Counted from the first letter of the stretch, positions 26,304 through 34,456 are shown. The stretch: DNA of 64,000 bases from Parapedobacter deserti (GCF_042646065.1 NZ_JBHRTA010000008.1:248001-312000); one strand, 5' to 3'. Numbers and translations are program-made. Notes: generated by a model from the sequence alone, not told the origin.

Positions 26304-26942
26304 CTATTGCCAGTCAAATTTCATCCAGACGTCTTTATCCCGGCCAAACACGAAATATTTCGGATGAAGTATCTCCGCTAATATTTCGGCGTCATCCGCG
26401 ATTTGGGCGCCGGGCTGGCGCAGATAGTTGCTGTTATGGATCAGGTATATGCCTTTGTTTTCGGCTGCGGTTTGTAACGACTCGTTCGACGCCAACGCCT
26501 CCGGCAATCTGTTCAATAATTGGGGAATAGGCTGGTCAGTGATGATGATGACGCTATCCGGGCGCTGTCCGTCACTGGCGGCGGCACTGTGGACGATGCC
26601 TCCGGCGATGGTGACGAGGTTCGAAAGGTACTCATTGCCTGCGTCCTCCAGGGGCGACACATCTTGGAGTAGCCAAAGCTTTGGCCTGTCCTCCGCCGGT
26701 ATGAATTTAAGTTTGTGGCGGATGATATTGGTCCGTTCTTCAAGGTCTTCGACCAACTGATCGGCTTGCTGACGTACATTCAACTGCTGTCCGATGGTCT
26801 GTATGGCGGTATAAACGGTTTCCGGGCTACGGTAAGGAAGGAGGCTTTGACGCGTGTTTCCTTGCTCAAGCAACGTTATGCACGCCAAATCGAGATCCAA
26901 TGCCTGTATAATGCTACGCAATGATATCAGCGGCTTTTGCAT
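26304..26942 (-). CDS. Periplasmic-binding-protein-like (siderophore/B12 type), N-terminally truncated
   Basis: 212 residues from the ATG at 26942. The C-terminal half resembles the second lobe of class III (BtuF/FhuD-like) binding proteins: YTAIQTIGQQLNVRQQADQL, a long linking helix, PKLWLLQDVSPLEDAGNEYL, and a tail with a D-AEILAEILHP ending typical of these proteins. The first lobe and a signal peptide are missing. Directly upstream in the same frame, separated by only one TAA at 26970-26972, is a 59-codon ORF with a signal-like hydrophobic segment. The gene is therefore probably split by a nonsense mutation or lost its N-terminal lobe. No permease or ATPase genes adjoin it. Confidence 0.55.
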   Translation of the reverse strand: MQKPLISLRSIIQALDLDLACITLLEQGNTRQSLLPYRSPETVYTAIQTIGQQLNVRQQADQLVEDLEERTNIIRHKLKFIPAEDRPKLWLLQDVSPLEDAGNEYLSNLVTIAGGIVHSAAASDGQRPDSVIIITDQPIPQLLNRLPEALASNESLQTAAENKGIYLIHNSNYLRQPGAQIADDAEILAEILHPKYFVFGRDKDVWMKFDWQ

Positions 26943-26969
26943 ACCGGCAAAGGTAAGCAAGTTGTCCGA

Positions 26970-27149
26970 TTATCGCCACAATAGTACCTTAAAAACATTC
27001 ATGTCAGGCAGGGAAATGAAAGAAGCATTCAAGTGGATGCGTTCCTGAATGATTTCACTACCGGCTTGTCCGGCCACAAGCGCCAAGACCACGAAAAAAG
27101 GGACGGTGAGTAACAAAAAAGGTGAAATGTTGCCGATGAACTTTTTCAT
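26970..27149 (-). CDS. 59-residue ORF with one membrane segment, in frame with the binding-protein gene
   Basis: From the ATG at 27149: MKKFIGNISPFLLLTVPFFV starts a signal-anchor-like stretch, continuing to residue 27, then about 30 polar residues ending KVLLWR and TAA. The next codons stay open into the binding-protein frame. It is either a small membrane protein or the true N-terminus of a gene now split by the TAA. I do not recognise a family for it alone. Confidence 0.45.
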   Translation of the reverse strand: MKKFIGNISPFLLLTVPFFVVLALVAGQAGSEIIQERIHLNASFISLPDMNVFKVLLWR

Positions 27150-27234
27150 TTTATGTTGTGTTTACTGGTTCTACAATCGCACCTATCCTATTGCACGGTA
27201 CAAATAAACCGAATCCTGGGTTCCAATGAAAAAG

Positions 27235-27267
27235 TTTTAGACCAACCGCCAGATTTTGTAGACCAAC
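27235..27267. promoter_or_regulatory. Direct repeat upstream of the first LytS/LytTR operon (putative LytTR operator)
   Basis: TAGACCAAC occurs at 27238-27246 and again at 27259-27267, exactly 12 bp apart, each preceded by a T-run. 9-bp repeats with 12-bp spacing are the geometry described for LytTR-domain regulators. On the other strand GTTGGT agrees with the GTTN(A/G)(T/G) core of the published LytTR consensus. It is 134 bp before the kinase ATG. Confidence 0.55.
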
Positions 27268-27371
27268 AGCGCAATAGGCTTCGTCTATTAGAATCGACCA
27301 TTGGCCGATGATTGCGGGGCATTGGTATATTGCGCGGGTGATATAAGGCGGCTAGTCTTATATTTGCAATT

Positions 27372-28388
27372 ATGCTCAAAAACAAAGCTGCTTTGGCTCA
27401 TGTCCTTGTGTGGACAACCCTGATCGTGGTTTTATACCTGGTGAATGCCAGAGAAAGCGCTAAAGACACAGCCATTATCATATTGCTTTACGGTATATTG
27501 AATATAGGCATATTTTACATCCATTATTTTTTCATCAACCCCCATCTGATCGGCAACTCCAACTATTGGCGTGCGGCGCTTTACATGGCGGGTGTGTTGG
27601 TAGTCTCTATTGCCGTCAAATATGGCGTCGCACTCTATTTTGAAGATGTTATCTTACAGTATCGCGACGACGAGAACAGGGAAAAGGTGCTCACACCAGT
27701 CCAATATGCGGTTGCTGCGTTGATCACGGGGTTGTTTTTCATGCTGTTGAGTACTGCGGTTTACGTCATTTCATCCAATGTTCGACACCGCGAGCACCGC
27801 AAGAACCTTGAGAATGAAAAGCTCATGGCTGAACTGGCCTTCCTGAAATCACAGATCAACCCCCATTTCCTGTTTAATTCCCTAAACAATATTTATTCGC
27901 TGGCATACCAGAAATCGGAGAAAACTCCTGAAGCGGTCTTGAAGTTGTCCGAAATCATGAGGTATATGCTTTACGAAAGCAACGAAGATACGGTGCTGCT
28001 GGATGAAGAAATTAACTACCTGAAAAATTACATAGAGTTGCAAAAATTGCGTTTTAAGGAACGGGTCTTTGTAGACCTGTATGTGGATATCGATAAAACC
28101 GGTCACCGAGTCATGCCGCTGCTGCTCATTTCATTTTTAGAAAACGCCTTTAAACATGGTGTATCTACCGATGCCGGCAAGCCTATCCGTATTGATATCA
28201 GGGTGGAGAACGGCCGTTTGCACTTCAAGGCAGAAAATGCCAAGAACCAACTAAACAAAGACCAAACCAAGGGGGTGGGCCTCGCCAACCTGAGACGCAG
28301 ACTCCAATTGGGTTATCCCGACAGGCATTCCATTAACATCATTGAATCTGAAACATATTACAGTAGCGAACTTTTCTTATATTTATAA
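27372..28388 (+). CDS. LytS-type sensor histidine kinase
   Basis: 338 residues. Four membrane helices (about 8-24, 34-56, 66-90 and 112-136) have no large sensor domain. A short coiled linker leads to the His_kinase (PF06580) domain, with phospho-accepting H165 in QINPHFLFNSLNNIYSLAYQ, then an HATPase with LLISFLENAFKHGVS (N-box) and GVGLANLRRRLQLGYP (G-box). It is coupled to the response regulator 25 bp downstream. The stimulus is unknown. A TATATTTG at 27359-27366 lies very close to the ATG. Confidence 0.9.
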   Translation: MLKNKAALAHVLVWTTLIVVLYLVNARESAKDTAIIILLYGILNIGIFYIHYFFINPHLIGNSNYWRAALYMAGVLVVSIAVKYGVALYFEDVILQYRDDENREKVLTPVQYAVAALITGLFFMLLSTAVYVISSNVRHREHRKNLENEKLMAELAFLKSQINPHFLFNSLNNIYSLAYQKSEKTPEAVLKLSEIMRYMLYESNEDTVLLDEEINYLKNYIELQKLRFKERVFVDLYVDIDKTGHRVMPLLLISFLENAFKHGVSTDAGKPIRIDIRVENGRLHFKAENAKNQLNKDQTKGVGLANLRRRLQLGYPDRHSINIIESETYYSSELFLYL

Positions 28389-28413
28389 ATTATAAACGGA
28401 AACAAACGTACCC

Positions 28414-29127
28414 ATGGTTAGATGTATAGCCGTAGATGACGAACCGCTCGCGTTGGACATCATTGCAGATTATATAGCCAAGGTGCCCGGCTTATCGCTG
28501 GTGGCAAGTACCACCAACGCAATCGAGGCACTGGAGATGGTGCAAAAGGGCGAGGTAGACTTGGCTTTTTTGGATGTACAGATGCCGGAGCTGACCGGAA
28601 TCCAATTTCTTAAAATCATCAATGGGAAATGTGATGTGATCCTTACCACAGCGTATCCGCAGTATGCTTTAGACGGGTATGAACTCAATGTGGTGGATTA
28701 TCTGCTGAAGCCGATTGCCTTTGATCGCTTTTATCGGTCGGTGCAGAAGGTGTTGGGCAGCAGGGTTGCCAAGACGCAGGTTCCGCCGGTACCGGCACAA
28801 GGCGACACCGTGGATTTCATTTTTGTTAAGACAGAGCACAAAATACAGCGGGTCGACCTTGAAGACATTTTATATATCGAGGGGTTGAAAGATTACATCT
28901 CCATTTACACATCGGCGGAGCGTATCATCACGCTGCAGAATATGAAGAAGATGGAGGAAATTTTGCCCGGAAACCGCTTTGTGCGGGTTCATCGCTCCTA
29001 TATTGTTGCGCTTGACAAGATAGCCAGTATAGAGCGTGGACGCATTTTAATCGGTGATAAAATTATCCCCGTGGGAGAAACATACCGCGATGCGTTTTTT
29101 AAATATATCGGTGACAGAAATGGATGA
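28414..29127 (+). CDS. LytTR-family response regulator
   Basis: 237 residues. The receiver domain spans residues 1-120: acidic pocket D8-D9, phospho-acceptor D54 in LAFLDVQMPEL, T-loop LTTAYPQYALDGYEL and K106-like LLKPIAF. The LytTR DNA-binding domain follows (about 135-235: VKTEHKIQRVDLEDILYIEG; FVRVHRSYIVALDKIAS). It is the partner of the kinase directly upstream and the likely binder of the 27238/27259 direct repeats. Confidence 0.92.
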   Translation: MVRCIAVDDEPLALDIIADYIAKVPGLSLVASTTNAIEALEMVQKGEVDLAFLDVQMPELTGIQFLKIINGKCDVILTTAYPQYALDGYELNVVDYLLKPIAFDRFYRSVQKVLGSRVAKTQVPPVPAQGDTVDFIFVKTEHKIQRVDLEDILYIEGLKDYISIYTSAERIITLQNMKKMEEILPGNRFVRVHRSYIVALDKIASIERGRILIGDKIIPVGETYRDAFFKYIGDRNG

Positions 29128-29211
29128 GAATGCGTTGTTGATCGATCGCAGAACAAGCGCAATTTAAGCGAGCGGACTGTTACGACCAACTTTAATTATT
29201 CAGCTTTCAAC

Positions 29212-29242
29212 TTGCAAATAAGTACAATTATGGCTAAGTTTG
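29212..29242 (+). promoter_or_regulatory. Promoter of tRNA-Pro(GGG)
   Basis: TTG at 29212-29214 and TAAGTTTG at 29235-29242 with 20 bp between, ending 9 bp before the mature tRNA. A consensus Bacteroidota promoter. Confidence 0.7.
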
Positions 29243-29251
29243 CACCCCGTT

Positions 29252-29325
29252 CGGGTTGTAGCGTAGCCAGGTATCGCGCCAGCATGGGGTGCTGGAGGTC
29301 GTGGGTTCGAATCCCGCCAACCCGA
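29252..29325 (+). tRNA. tRNA-Pro, anticodon GGG
   Basis: A complete cloverleaf: acceptor CGGGTTG/CAACCCG with discriminator A at 29325, anticodon arm CCAGC-ATGGGGT-GCTGG (anticodon GGG), T-arm GGGTTCGAATCCC. CCA is not encoded. It is a second proline isoacceptor, 12 kb from the TGG gene, each with its own promoter and terminator. Confidence 0.95.
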
Positions 29326-29348
29326 CACAGCTACACAAAGTAACGTCC

Positions 29349-29388
29349 AAAGCCCGCAAATTGAACGAATTTGCGGGTTCTTTGTTTT
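29349..29388 (+). terminator. Terminator after tRNA-Pro(GGG)
   Basis: CCCGCAAATT at 29353-29362 is perfectly complementary to AATTTGCGGG at 29368-29377 (5-nt loop), followed by TTCTTTGTTTT. Confidence 0.85.
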
Positions 29389-29497
29389 AGCTTAATTTTA
29401 CTCACCTGTCAGCGTTTACTTTTCTGTATAACCCTTCCGAAAGCCCGGCCAAAACCGTGCTCCAGCTCACCTTCCCTTACCCTTCCTTCGGATCCTA

Positions 29498-29593
29498 TCC
29501 CCATATGTCCCGCATATACTTCGCTAAAAAGCCCCAAAAGCGGCACTTTAGCGAAGGGTAAGCGGCTATATAGCGGGAGAAAGTATATGGGGA
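29498..29593. repeat. Long imperfect inverted repeat
   Basis: The outer arms TCCCCATAT (29498-29506) and ATATGGGGA (29585-29593) and the inner arms CTTCGCTAAA (29519-29528) and TTTAGCGAAG (29547-29556) are perfect. The parts between share TCCCGC and TATA but differ in length. Together they can fold into one branched hairpin. No gene is recognisable here. It lies between a tRNA and the 11-bp periodic array. Confidence 0.6.
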
Positions 29594-29696
29594 GCGACAT
29601 GGAATGGGATGGAGCGACGTTGGGGAAAGATTGTATACGGCTTCGGGGCTTGGTACTAGCTCAGAGCGAGCTCCTATTGGACTCGTTCTGCTCCGG

Positions 29697-29997
29697 CCAA
29701 ACCAAGGTACGGCTAAGTCCAAACCAAGACCAGACTAAGGCCAAAAGGAGCTCCGAAGCCATGCCGAAAAAAGCCCCAGAAAAGGGGATTGCAAACGGCA
29801 TGGTAGCGGGTGGGCAACCATCCCAGAATTGGTTCGACCATGGCAAGGCAATCGTCCGGCTATTGTTCGGCCACGCTTCGGCAGCTTCCCGAAGCGTTGT
29901 CGAAGGTTTCCCGAAGCCCGGTCGAACAATTGTCGAAGCGCTGTCGAAGGATTGTCGAACAGCAGTCGAACACCAGTCGAACAGCAGTCGAAGAATC
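29697..29997. repeat. 11-bp periodic tandem array
   Basis: The core at 29888-29997 is ten consecutive 11-bp units; eight start GTCGAA and two start CCCGAA (29888 and 29910; the rest at 29899, 29921, 29932, 29943, 29954, 29965, 29976, 29987). The same 11-bp phase continues upstream with diverged units (TTCGACCATGG at 29833, TTCGGCCACGC at 29866, TTCGGCAGCTT at 29877). It returns as CCAAG/CTAAG at 29702, 29713, 29724 and 29735. Because 11 is not a multiple of 3 and the units lack stops, all three plus frames stay open; none looks like a protein. The array is not CRISPR-like (no separate spacers). Confidence 0.8.
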
Positions 29998-30060
29998 GTG
30001 TGTTTGTATATCGTCAGTGTACTCGAAGGGAAGGAAACGGATAAGCTATTATGGTCTTAA

Positions 30061-30216
30061 TTCGACCTGCAACAGAAAGATCCTGCCACACCTGTTTTAG
30101 ATACCGGCAGCAAGGTGATCGAAGAAGTGAAGGTCAATCAACTAATCCAAGAAAGTGTGTTTAAAAAAATAGTCGCGTGTAGCGTTCGCTCCTCCCTGTA
30201 CGTTCACCAGGTATGA
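30061..30216 (+). pseudogene. Coding-like fragment, possible C-terminal remnant of a lost gene
   Basis: Directly after a TAA, a 52-codon frame without a start codon reads FDLQQKDPATPVLDTG, then KVIEEVKVNQLIQESVFKKI, and ends at the TGA at 30214, overlapping the ATG of the next gene. The amino-acid pattern looks like a real helix-rich C-terminus. I do not recognise the family. It adjoins the 11-bp array. Confidence 0.3.
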
Positions 30217-30941
30217 TGAAGAAATATTTTCTGCGAATTGCCTCATTGGCCTGTATCGCCCTGCTGGGTAGCTGTTTGCGTGGCGATGATCCTGAGCCGA
30301 TCCCGTCCGGCGGCATGACTTTTATCAATACGTTTATCGAAGCCCGTGAAGTCTATTACCGGTTGGATAACAATGTTCTGGCTGAAGTTTATCCGTTAGG
30401 ATACCGCACGTATGGTCCCAGTTATCGGCCGTTGCCATTGTATGTGGGGAGCAGCCGGAGATTTGAAGTTTACTCGTCGGTTGAAGGAGCGCGGCTGGTA
30501 GATACCAATATTATGGTGGTAGATAGCGCGCTTTATTCATCCTTTGTATATGGCACGCACGATGCCCCGAGGCATTTTATTACCGAAGACCGGATACCGG
30601 AGAATACCGACGATCCGCGATCCATTGCTGCGGTCCGATTTTATAACCTCGCTAACACGGCGCACCGCGTGACCCTGCGCATCGGCGACGCCGAGCCGAT
30701 CGAAGCGTTTAGCAATCGCGCTACGGAGACACCGGAAACCGGCAAAGCAGGAGAGGATTTCATTCCGGTACCCACAGGCACATATACGCTAACGGTGGTG
30801 GATGAAAATGGCGAAACGCTTGCCGAGCGGCAGGCAGTCGTGAATTTGGCTGGTGGCAGCTACACCAGTGTTTTCCTTACCGGCGACGACCGTGATCCCA
30901 CTACTTATTATGTTGGCATGGTACGTCAATGGGTTAATTAG
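30213..30941 (+). CDS. DUF4397-like lipoprotein, first of a tandem pair
   Basis: 242 residues. The signal peptide ends in a lipobox (LLGSC, Cys21), so the protein is probably anchored in the outer membrane. The body has two beta-sandwich-like halves: one with EVYYRLDNN and YVGSSRRFEVYSS, the second with RFYNLANTAHRVTLRIG, TGTYTLTVVDENGETLA and YTSVFLTGDD. The second half fits DUF4397. The function is unknown. It is followed after 17 bp by a paralogue with the same layout. Confidence 0.7.
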   Translation: MMKKYFLRIASLACIALLGSCLRGDDPEPIPSGGMTFINTFIEAREVYYRLDNNVLAEVYPLGYRTYGPSYRPLPLYVGSSRRFEVYSSVEGARLVDTNIMVVDSALYSSFVYGTHDAPRHFITEDRIPENTDDPRSIAAVRFYNLANTAHRVTLRIGDAEPIEAFSNRATETPETGKAGEDFIPVPTGTYTLTVVDENGETLAERQAVVNLAGGSYTSVFLTGDDRDPTTYYVGMVRQWVN

Positions 30942-30958
30942 CCGGTTGCGGTATCTCA

Positions 30959-31672
30959 ATGAAAAGGCAAATATACACCGGTGCAGTACGATCACTTTTG
31001 CTTGCAACGGTGCTAATGGCGGGCTGCATAAAAGATCCCGAGAACGAACCGGAGGCTGAGGCCTGGCTAACTGTAGCTAACGCGTTTTTTGACGCAGAAG
31101 CGGTGTTTTACCGGCTGGATGTGGGGCGCGGTGGGAAACCTTTGAATTCTTTGCGGTTTCGGGAGACAGGTCGTTACCATGTGCCCAGTTGTGCAGACTG
31201 TAAACTGGAAGTCTTTTCGTCAAATCAATCCTCCCGCGTAGTGGATACGACATTTTCGATACAGGCAAACGCTTATTATACATCATTTCTTTTCGGTACC
31301 GAGGAAAGCCCAAAACATTTCATTGTCGAAGACCGTTTGCCCGCTGGTGTCGATGATCCGACTGCCATCGCTGGGCTACGCTTTTTCAACCTGGCAAACA
31401 CGGCTCATCGTGTGACGCTGCATGTCGCCGGTACCGAAACCATAGCGGACTTTCGCAACCGGCCCACTGAAACTGCTGAAACGGCCGGAGCAGCAGAGGT
31501 CTTCATCCCGACAACGCATACCGGCACGCATGTGCTGACCATAGTCGACGAAAACGGCGTACAGTTGGCCCGGCGCACGGGTGTCGCATTAGACCCGGGT
31601 GACTATCTTACTATATTTCTGACCGGCGACGGTGGAGATACCTTCCCGTACCATATCGGTGTGCTGCGGTAA
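30959..31672 (+). CDS. DUF4397-like lipoprotein, second of a tandem pair
   Basis: 237 residues with lipobox LMAGC. It parallels the upstream protein throughout: AVFYRLDVGRGGK, KLEVFSSNQSSRVVDTTF, YYTSFLFGTEESPKHFIVED, LRFFNLANTAHRVTLHVAG, HVLTIVDENGVQLARR and YLTIFLTGDGGD. It differs by a C..C pair (VPSCADCKLEVF, residues about 78-81) not present in the first copy. It is a clear tandem duplication that has diverged considerably; the two are probably one operon. Confidence 0.7.
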   Translation: MKRQIYTGAVRSLLLATVLMAGCIKDPENEPEAEAWLTVANAFFDAEAVFYRLDVGRGGKPLNSLRFRETGRYHVPSCADCKLEVFSSNQSSRVVDTTFSIQANAYYTSFLFGTEESPKHFIVEDRLPAGVDDPTAIAGLRFFNLANTAHRVTLHVAGTETIADFRNRPTETAETAGAAEVFIPTTHTGTHVLTIVDENGVQLARRTGVALDPGDYLTIFLTGDGGDTFPYHIGVLR

Positions 31673-31768
31673 CGGCGTACGCTGTTCGTTATCAGCAGTT
31701 CTTTGAATTTTGTCAATGAGGTAGTTTTTTATTTGTTACTTTAGCGCTTCAAGGTAAACTTAAAGACG

Positions 31769-32944
31769 ATGAAAGTACAAACGGACAGTTTCATTTTCGG
31801 GCTGCTATGCATAGCAATTCTCAGCGGATGCGGACAGGGAAACGCGGAACATACCACGAAATCCGGCCTGAATATACGAGATTTTCAAACGGTGATTAAC
31901 GGTGATTCAACCGGCCTCTACGTGCTAACCAATGCTAACGGTATGGAAGTCTGTATCACCAACTATGGCGGTCGTATCGTGTCATGGATGGTGCCGGACG
32001 CTGAGGGTGATTTCCGGGATGTCGTACTGGGATTTGATCACATCGACGAATACACATCCAAGCCGTCTTCCTTCGGCGCCACGGTGGGGCGTTACGCCAA
32101 CCGGATTAATAAGGGGCGTTTTGTTTTGGGCGGAGATACAGTACAGTTGGCTGTGAATAGTGGAGATCATACGATACACGGGGGCAGCGAAGGCTGGCAG
32201 TATCAGGTTTTTGAAGCAAACCAACCAACCGATAGTACGCTCGTGTTGTCGTACTTGTCGCCCGCTGGCGAAGGCGGTTTCCCTGGAGAAGTGAGCGTGT
32301 CTGTCTCTTTTGCCGTCAACCGAAGCAATGAGCTGGTAATCCATTATAAAGCGCAAACCACCGAGCGGACAGTCATCAACATGACGAACCATAGTTTTTT
32401 TAATCTCTCGGGCGACCATAACAACCTTGTGTTGGAAGATGTACTATATGTGAATGCGGACCGATACGCGCCAATTGACAGCACCTTGATCACAACAGGT
32501 GAGCTATTGCCCGTAGAAAGAAGCCCTTTTGACTTCAGGGAGCCGATAACCATCGGTGACGGACTCGCCCGCGATAGCCTGCATGCACAATTGAAAATAG
32601 CGGAAGGCATTGATCATAATTTTGTATTGGATACTGACCGCAGCGCCAGCGTATTGGCGGCGCGTCTTTATTCTCCGCAAAGCGGCATTGCCTTAGAAAT
32701 ATACACCTCGGAACCGGGCATTCAGGTGTATACAGGGAACATGCTGGACGGAACACGAGTTGGAAAAAAAGGCATTGCATACCAAAAGCAAAGCGCCGTT
32801 TGCCTGGAACCGCAGCACTTTCCTGACTCACCCAATAAAGCCCAGTGGCCGTCGACAGTGCTTGAACCCGGTATACCTTTCAGCAGTACAAGCGTTTATC
32901 GTTTCACGTTGGGAGATAGGCAGCATGGCCCGGGTCAAATGTAA
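31769..32944 (+). CDS. galM: Aldose 1-epimerase (mutarotase), lipoprotein
   Basis: 391 residues. A lipoprotein signal (LSGCGQG) precedes a complete GalM fold: ITNYGGRIVSWMVPD, GFDHIDEY, ATVGRYANRINKGRF, the catalytic His region (NSGDHTIHGGSEGWQ and MTNHSFFNLSG) and the general-base Glu in AVCLEPQHFPDSPN. It interconverts anomers of galactose or glucose. The lipid anchor places it in the envelope, where periplasmic glycosidases release sugars. It is transcribed alone. Confidence 0.92.
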   Translation: MKVQTDSFIFGLLCIAILSGCGQGNAEHTTKSGLNIRDFQTVINGDSTGLYVLTNANGMEVCITNYGGRIVSWMVPDAEGDFRDVVLGFDHIDEYTSKPSSFGATVGRYANRINKGRFVLGGDTVQLAVNSGDHTIHGGSEGWQYQVFEANQPTDSTLVLSYLSPAGEGGFPGEVSVSVSFAVNRSNELVIHYKAQTTERTVINMTNHSFFNLSGDHNNLVLEDVLYVNADRYAPIDSTLITTGELLPVERSPFDFREPITIGDGLARDSLHAQLKIAEGIDHNFVLDTDRSASVLAARLYSPQSGIALEIYTSEPGIQVYTGNMLDGTRVGKKGIAYQKQSAVCLEPQHFPDSPNKAQWPSTVLEPGIPFSSTSVYRFTLGDRQHGPGQM

Positions 32945-33097
32945 AAAAATGTTAAAAAAGGATTGGGTTTCGATAAAAATGCGTTATTTGCAGTGTTAAA
33001 TGTGAGTTGGGTGTGATTTGGTAGCGATAATCGGTTGCCAATTAGCTTAAATAACGTTGGATCAACTTTTGAGAATTCTTACTACCTGCTATAAAAA

Positions 33098-34456
33098 ATG
33101 ATATTAAAAAAGAATGTACTTGCACTTGTAGTGCTTGCTGCGGTTGCTTTGGGTGCCAGTTTCATTTTCCTGTCTTCTTTTGATTCCACATCTGAACCGG
33201 TGTCATCAACAGCTGACGATATTGCCGTAGCGGAAAAACCAGAACTTTTATTCGGATTGGAAATCGATGGCTATGACATCGATACAGAAACCGTAAAGCG
33301 CAACGAATTTCTTTCAGATATCCTGCAGCGGTATCACGTGGATCTTCCCAGTATTTCGGTCCTTGCCGACAGATCTAAATCGGTGTTTGATGTCCGCAAG
33401 ATCGCCGTGGGGCACGACTATACGGTATTTAAGGACGCATCAGGGCGCGCCGCGTATTTTGTATACCAGCCGAACGCGATCGATTACATCGTGTATGACT
33501 TGAGAGATAGCATTGCTGTTTATAAGGAGCAAAAAGCGGTTGACACAAGGCTCGAGACGGTAGCTGGGGTTGTACAAAGCTCACTGTATGAGACGTTGGC
33601 TGCCAACGGTGCGAGTCCCGATTTGGCAGTGCAGCTGGCTGAAATCTATGGGTGGGCCGTCAATTTCTACCGTATAAACAAGGGTGATTGGTTTAAGCTG
33701 GTGTATGAGCGTAAGTATGTAGACGACAGCCCAATCGGTCCGGGCAGGATACAGTCGGCTGTTTTTGGTCATAGCGGCAAGGAATATCAAGCTTTTTATT
33801 TTGAACCGGGGGATGGACAGCAAGGTGCATATTACGATGAAAACGGAAAAAGCCTCCGTCGGACTTTCCTTAAAGCCCCCCTGAAATACAGCCGCATCTC
33901 GTCCCGTTATACGATGAGGAGGTTTCACCCTGTGCTTGGGCGCTGGAAGGCCCATTTGGGAACGGATTTCGCTGCTCCACACGGCACGCCAATTGTGGCT
34001 ACGGCTGCCGGCGTTGTTACTGAATCGACCTATGGATCAGGAAACGGCAATTATGTCAAAATCAAGCACGACAATGTATATTCCACGCAATATTTGCACA
34101 TGAGTAAACGTGCCGTAAAGAAAGGCCAGCGGGTTGCGCAAGGGCAGGTGATCGGATACGTAGGAAGCACCGGGCTTGCCACCGGACCGCATGTGTGTTA
34201 CCGATTCTGGAAAAATGGACGACAGGTGGATGCGTTGGCGCAGGTGTTTCCACCATCTGAACCCATCAATGAGAAATACCGTGTCGCTTTCAATAGGACC
34301 CTTAACTTTCATCAGCAGGCATTGGCTTCCATAGGGTTTGAGAAACAGAGCAATTTGGAGGTCTATGGCGCACTTGCTTTTAATATAGAGCGGCTGTTCG
34401 AACCGGACGAAGGCAATAGCCGTGTCTTGGAAGGGTTTTCAGCACAGATGCTATAA
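33098..34456 (+). CDS. M23-family peptidoglycan endopeptidase (LytM domain)
   Basis: 452 residues. An N-terminal membrane segment (about 6-26) is followed by an OapA/LysM-like region (about 65-140, FLSDILQRYHVDL, then VFDVRKIAVGHDYTVFKDA), a linker domain and the M23 domain (about 270-380). The metal ligands are H286 and D290 (HLGTD) and H365 (GPHVCYRFW), with catalytic H334 (QYLHMS). All four are present, so it should be an active endopeptidase and not a NlpD-like activator. It is the typical layout of periplasmic Bacteroidota M23 peptidases. Confidence 0.9.
   Translation: MILKKNVLALVVLAAVALGASFIFLSSFDSTSEPVSSTADDIAVAEKPELLFGLEIDGYDIDTETVKRNEFLSDILQRYHVDLPSISVLADRSKSVFDVRKIAVGHDYTVFKDASGRAAYFVYQPNAIDYIVYDLRDSIAVYKEQKAVDTRLETVAGVVQSSLYETLAANGASPDLAVQLAEIYGWAVNFYRINKGDWFKLVYERKYVDDSPIGPGRIQSAVFGHSGKEYQAFYFEPGDGQQGAYYDENGKSLRRTFLKAPLKYSRISSRYTMRRFHPVLGRWKAHLGTDFAAPHGTPIVATAAGVVTESTYGSGNGNYVKIKHDNVYSTQYLHMSKRAVKKGQRVAQGQVIGYVGSTGLATGPHVCYRFWKNGRQVDALAQVFPPSEPINEKYRVAFNRTLNFHQQALASIGFEKQSNLEVYGALAFNIERLFEPDEGNSRVLEGFSAQML

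Noticed and set aside
29833..29997. Possible CRISPR array
   Set aside because: Units are 11 bp and contiguous, without 30-bp unique spacers, and no cas genes are present.
29371..30060. 229-codon open frame across the inverted repeat and the 11-bp array
   Set aside because: It stays open because the 11-bp unit has no stops in any frame; overlapping frames are equally open and none looks like a protein.
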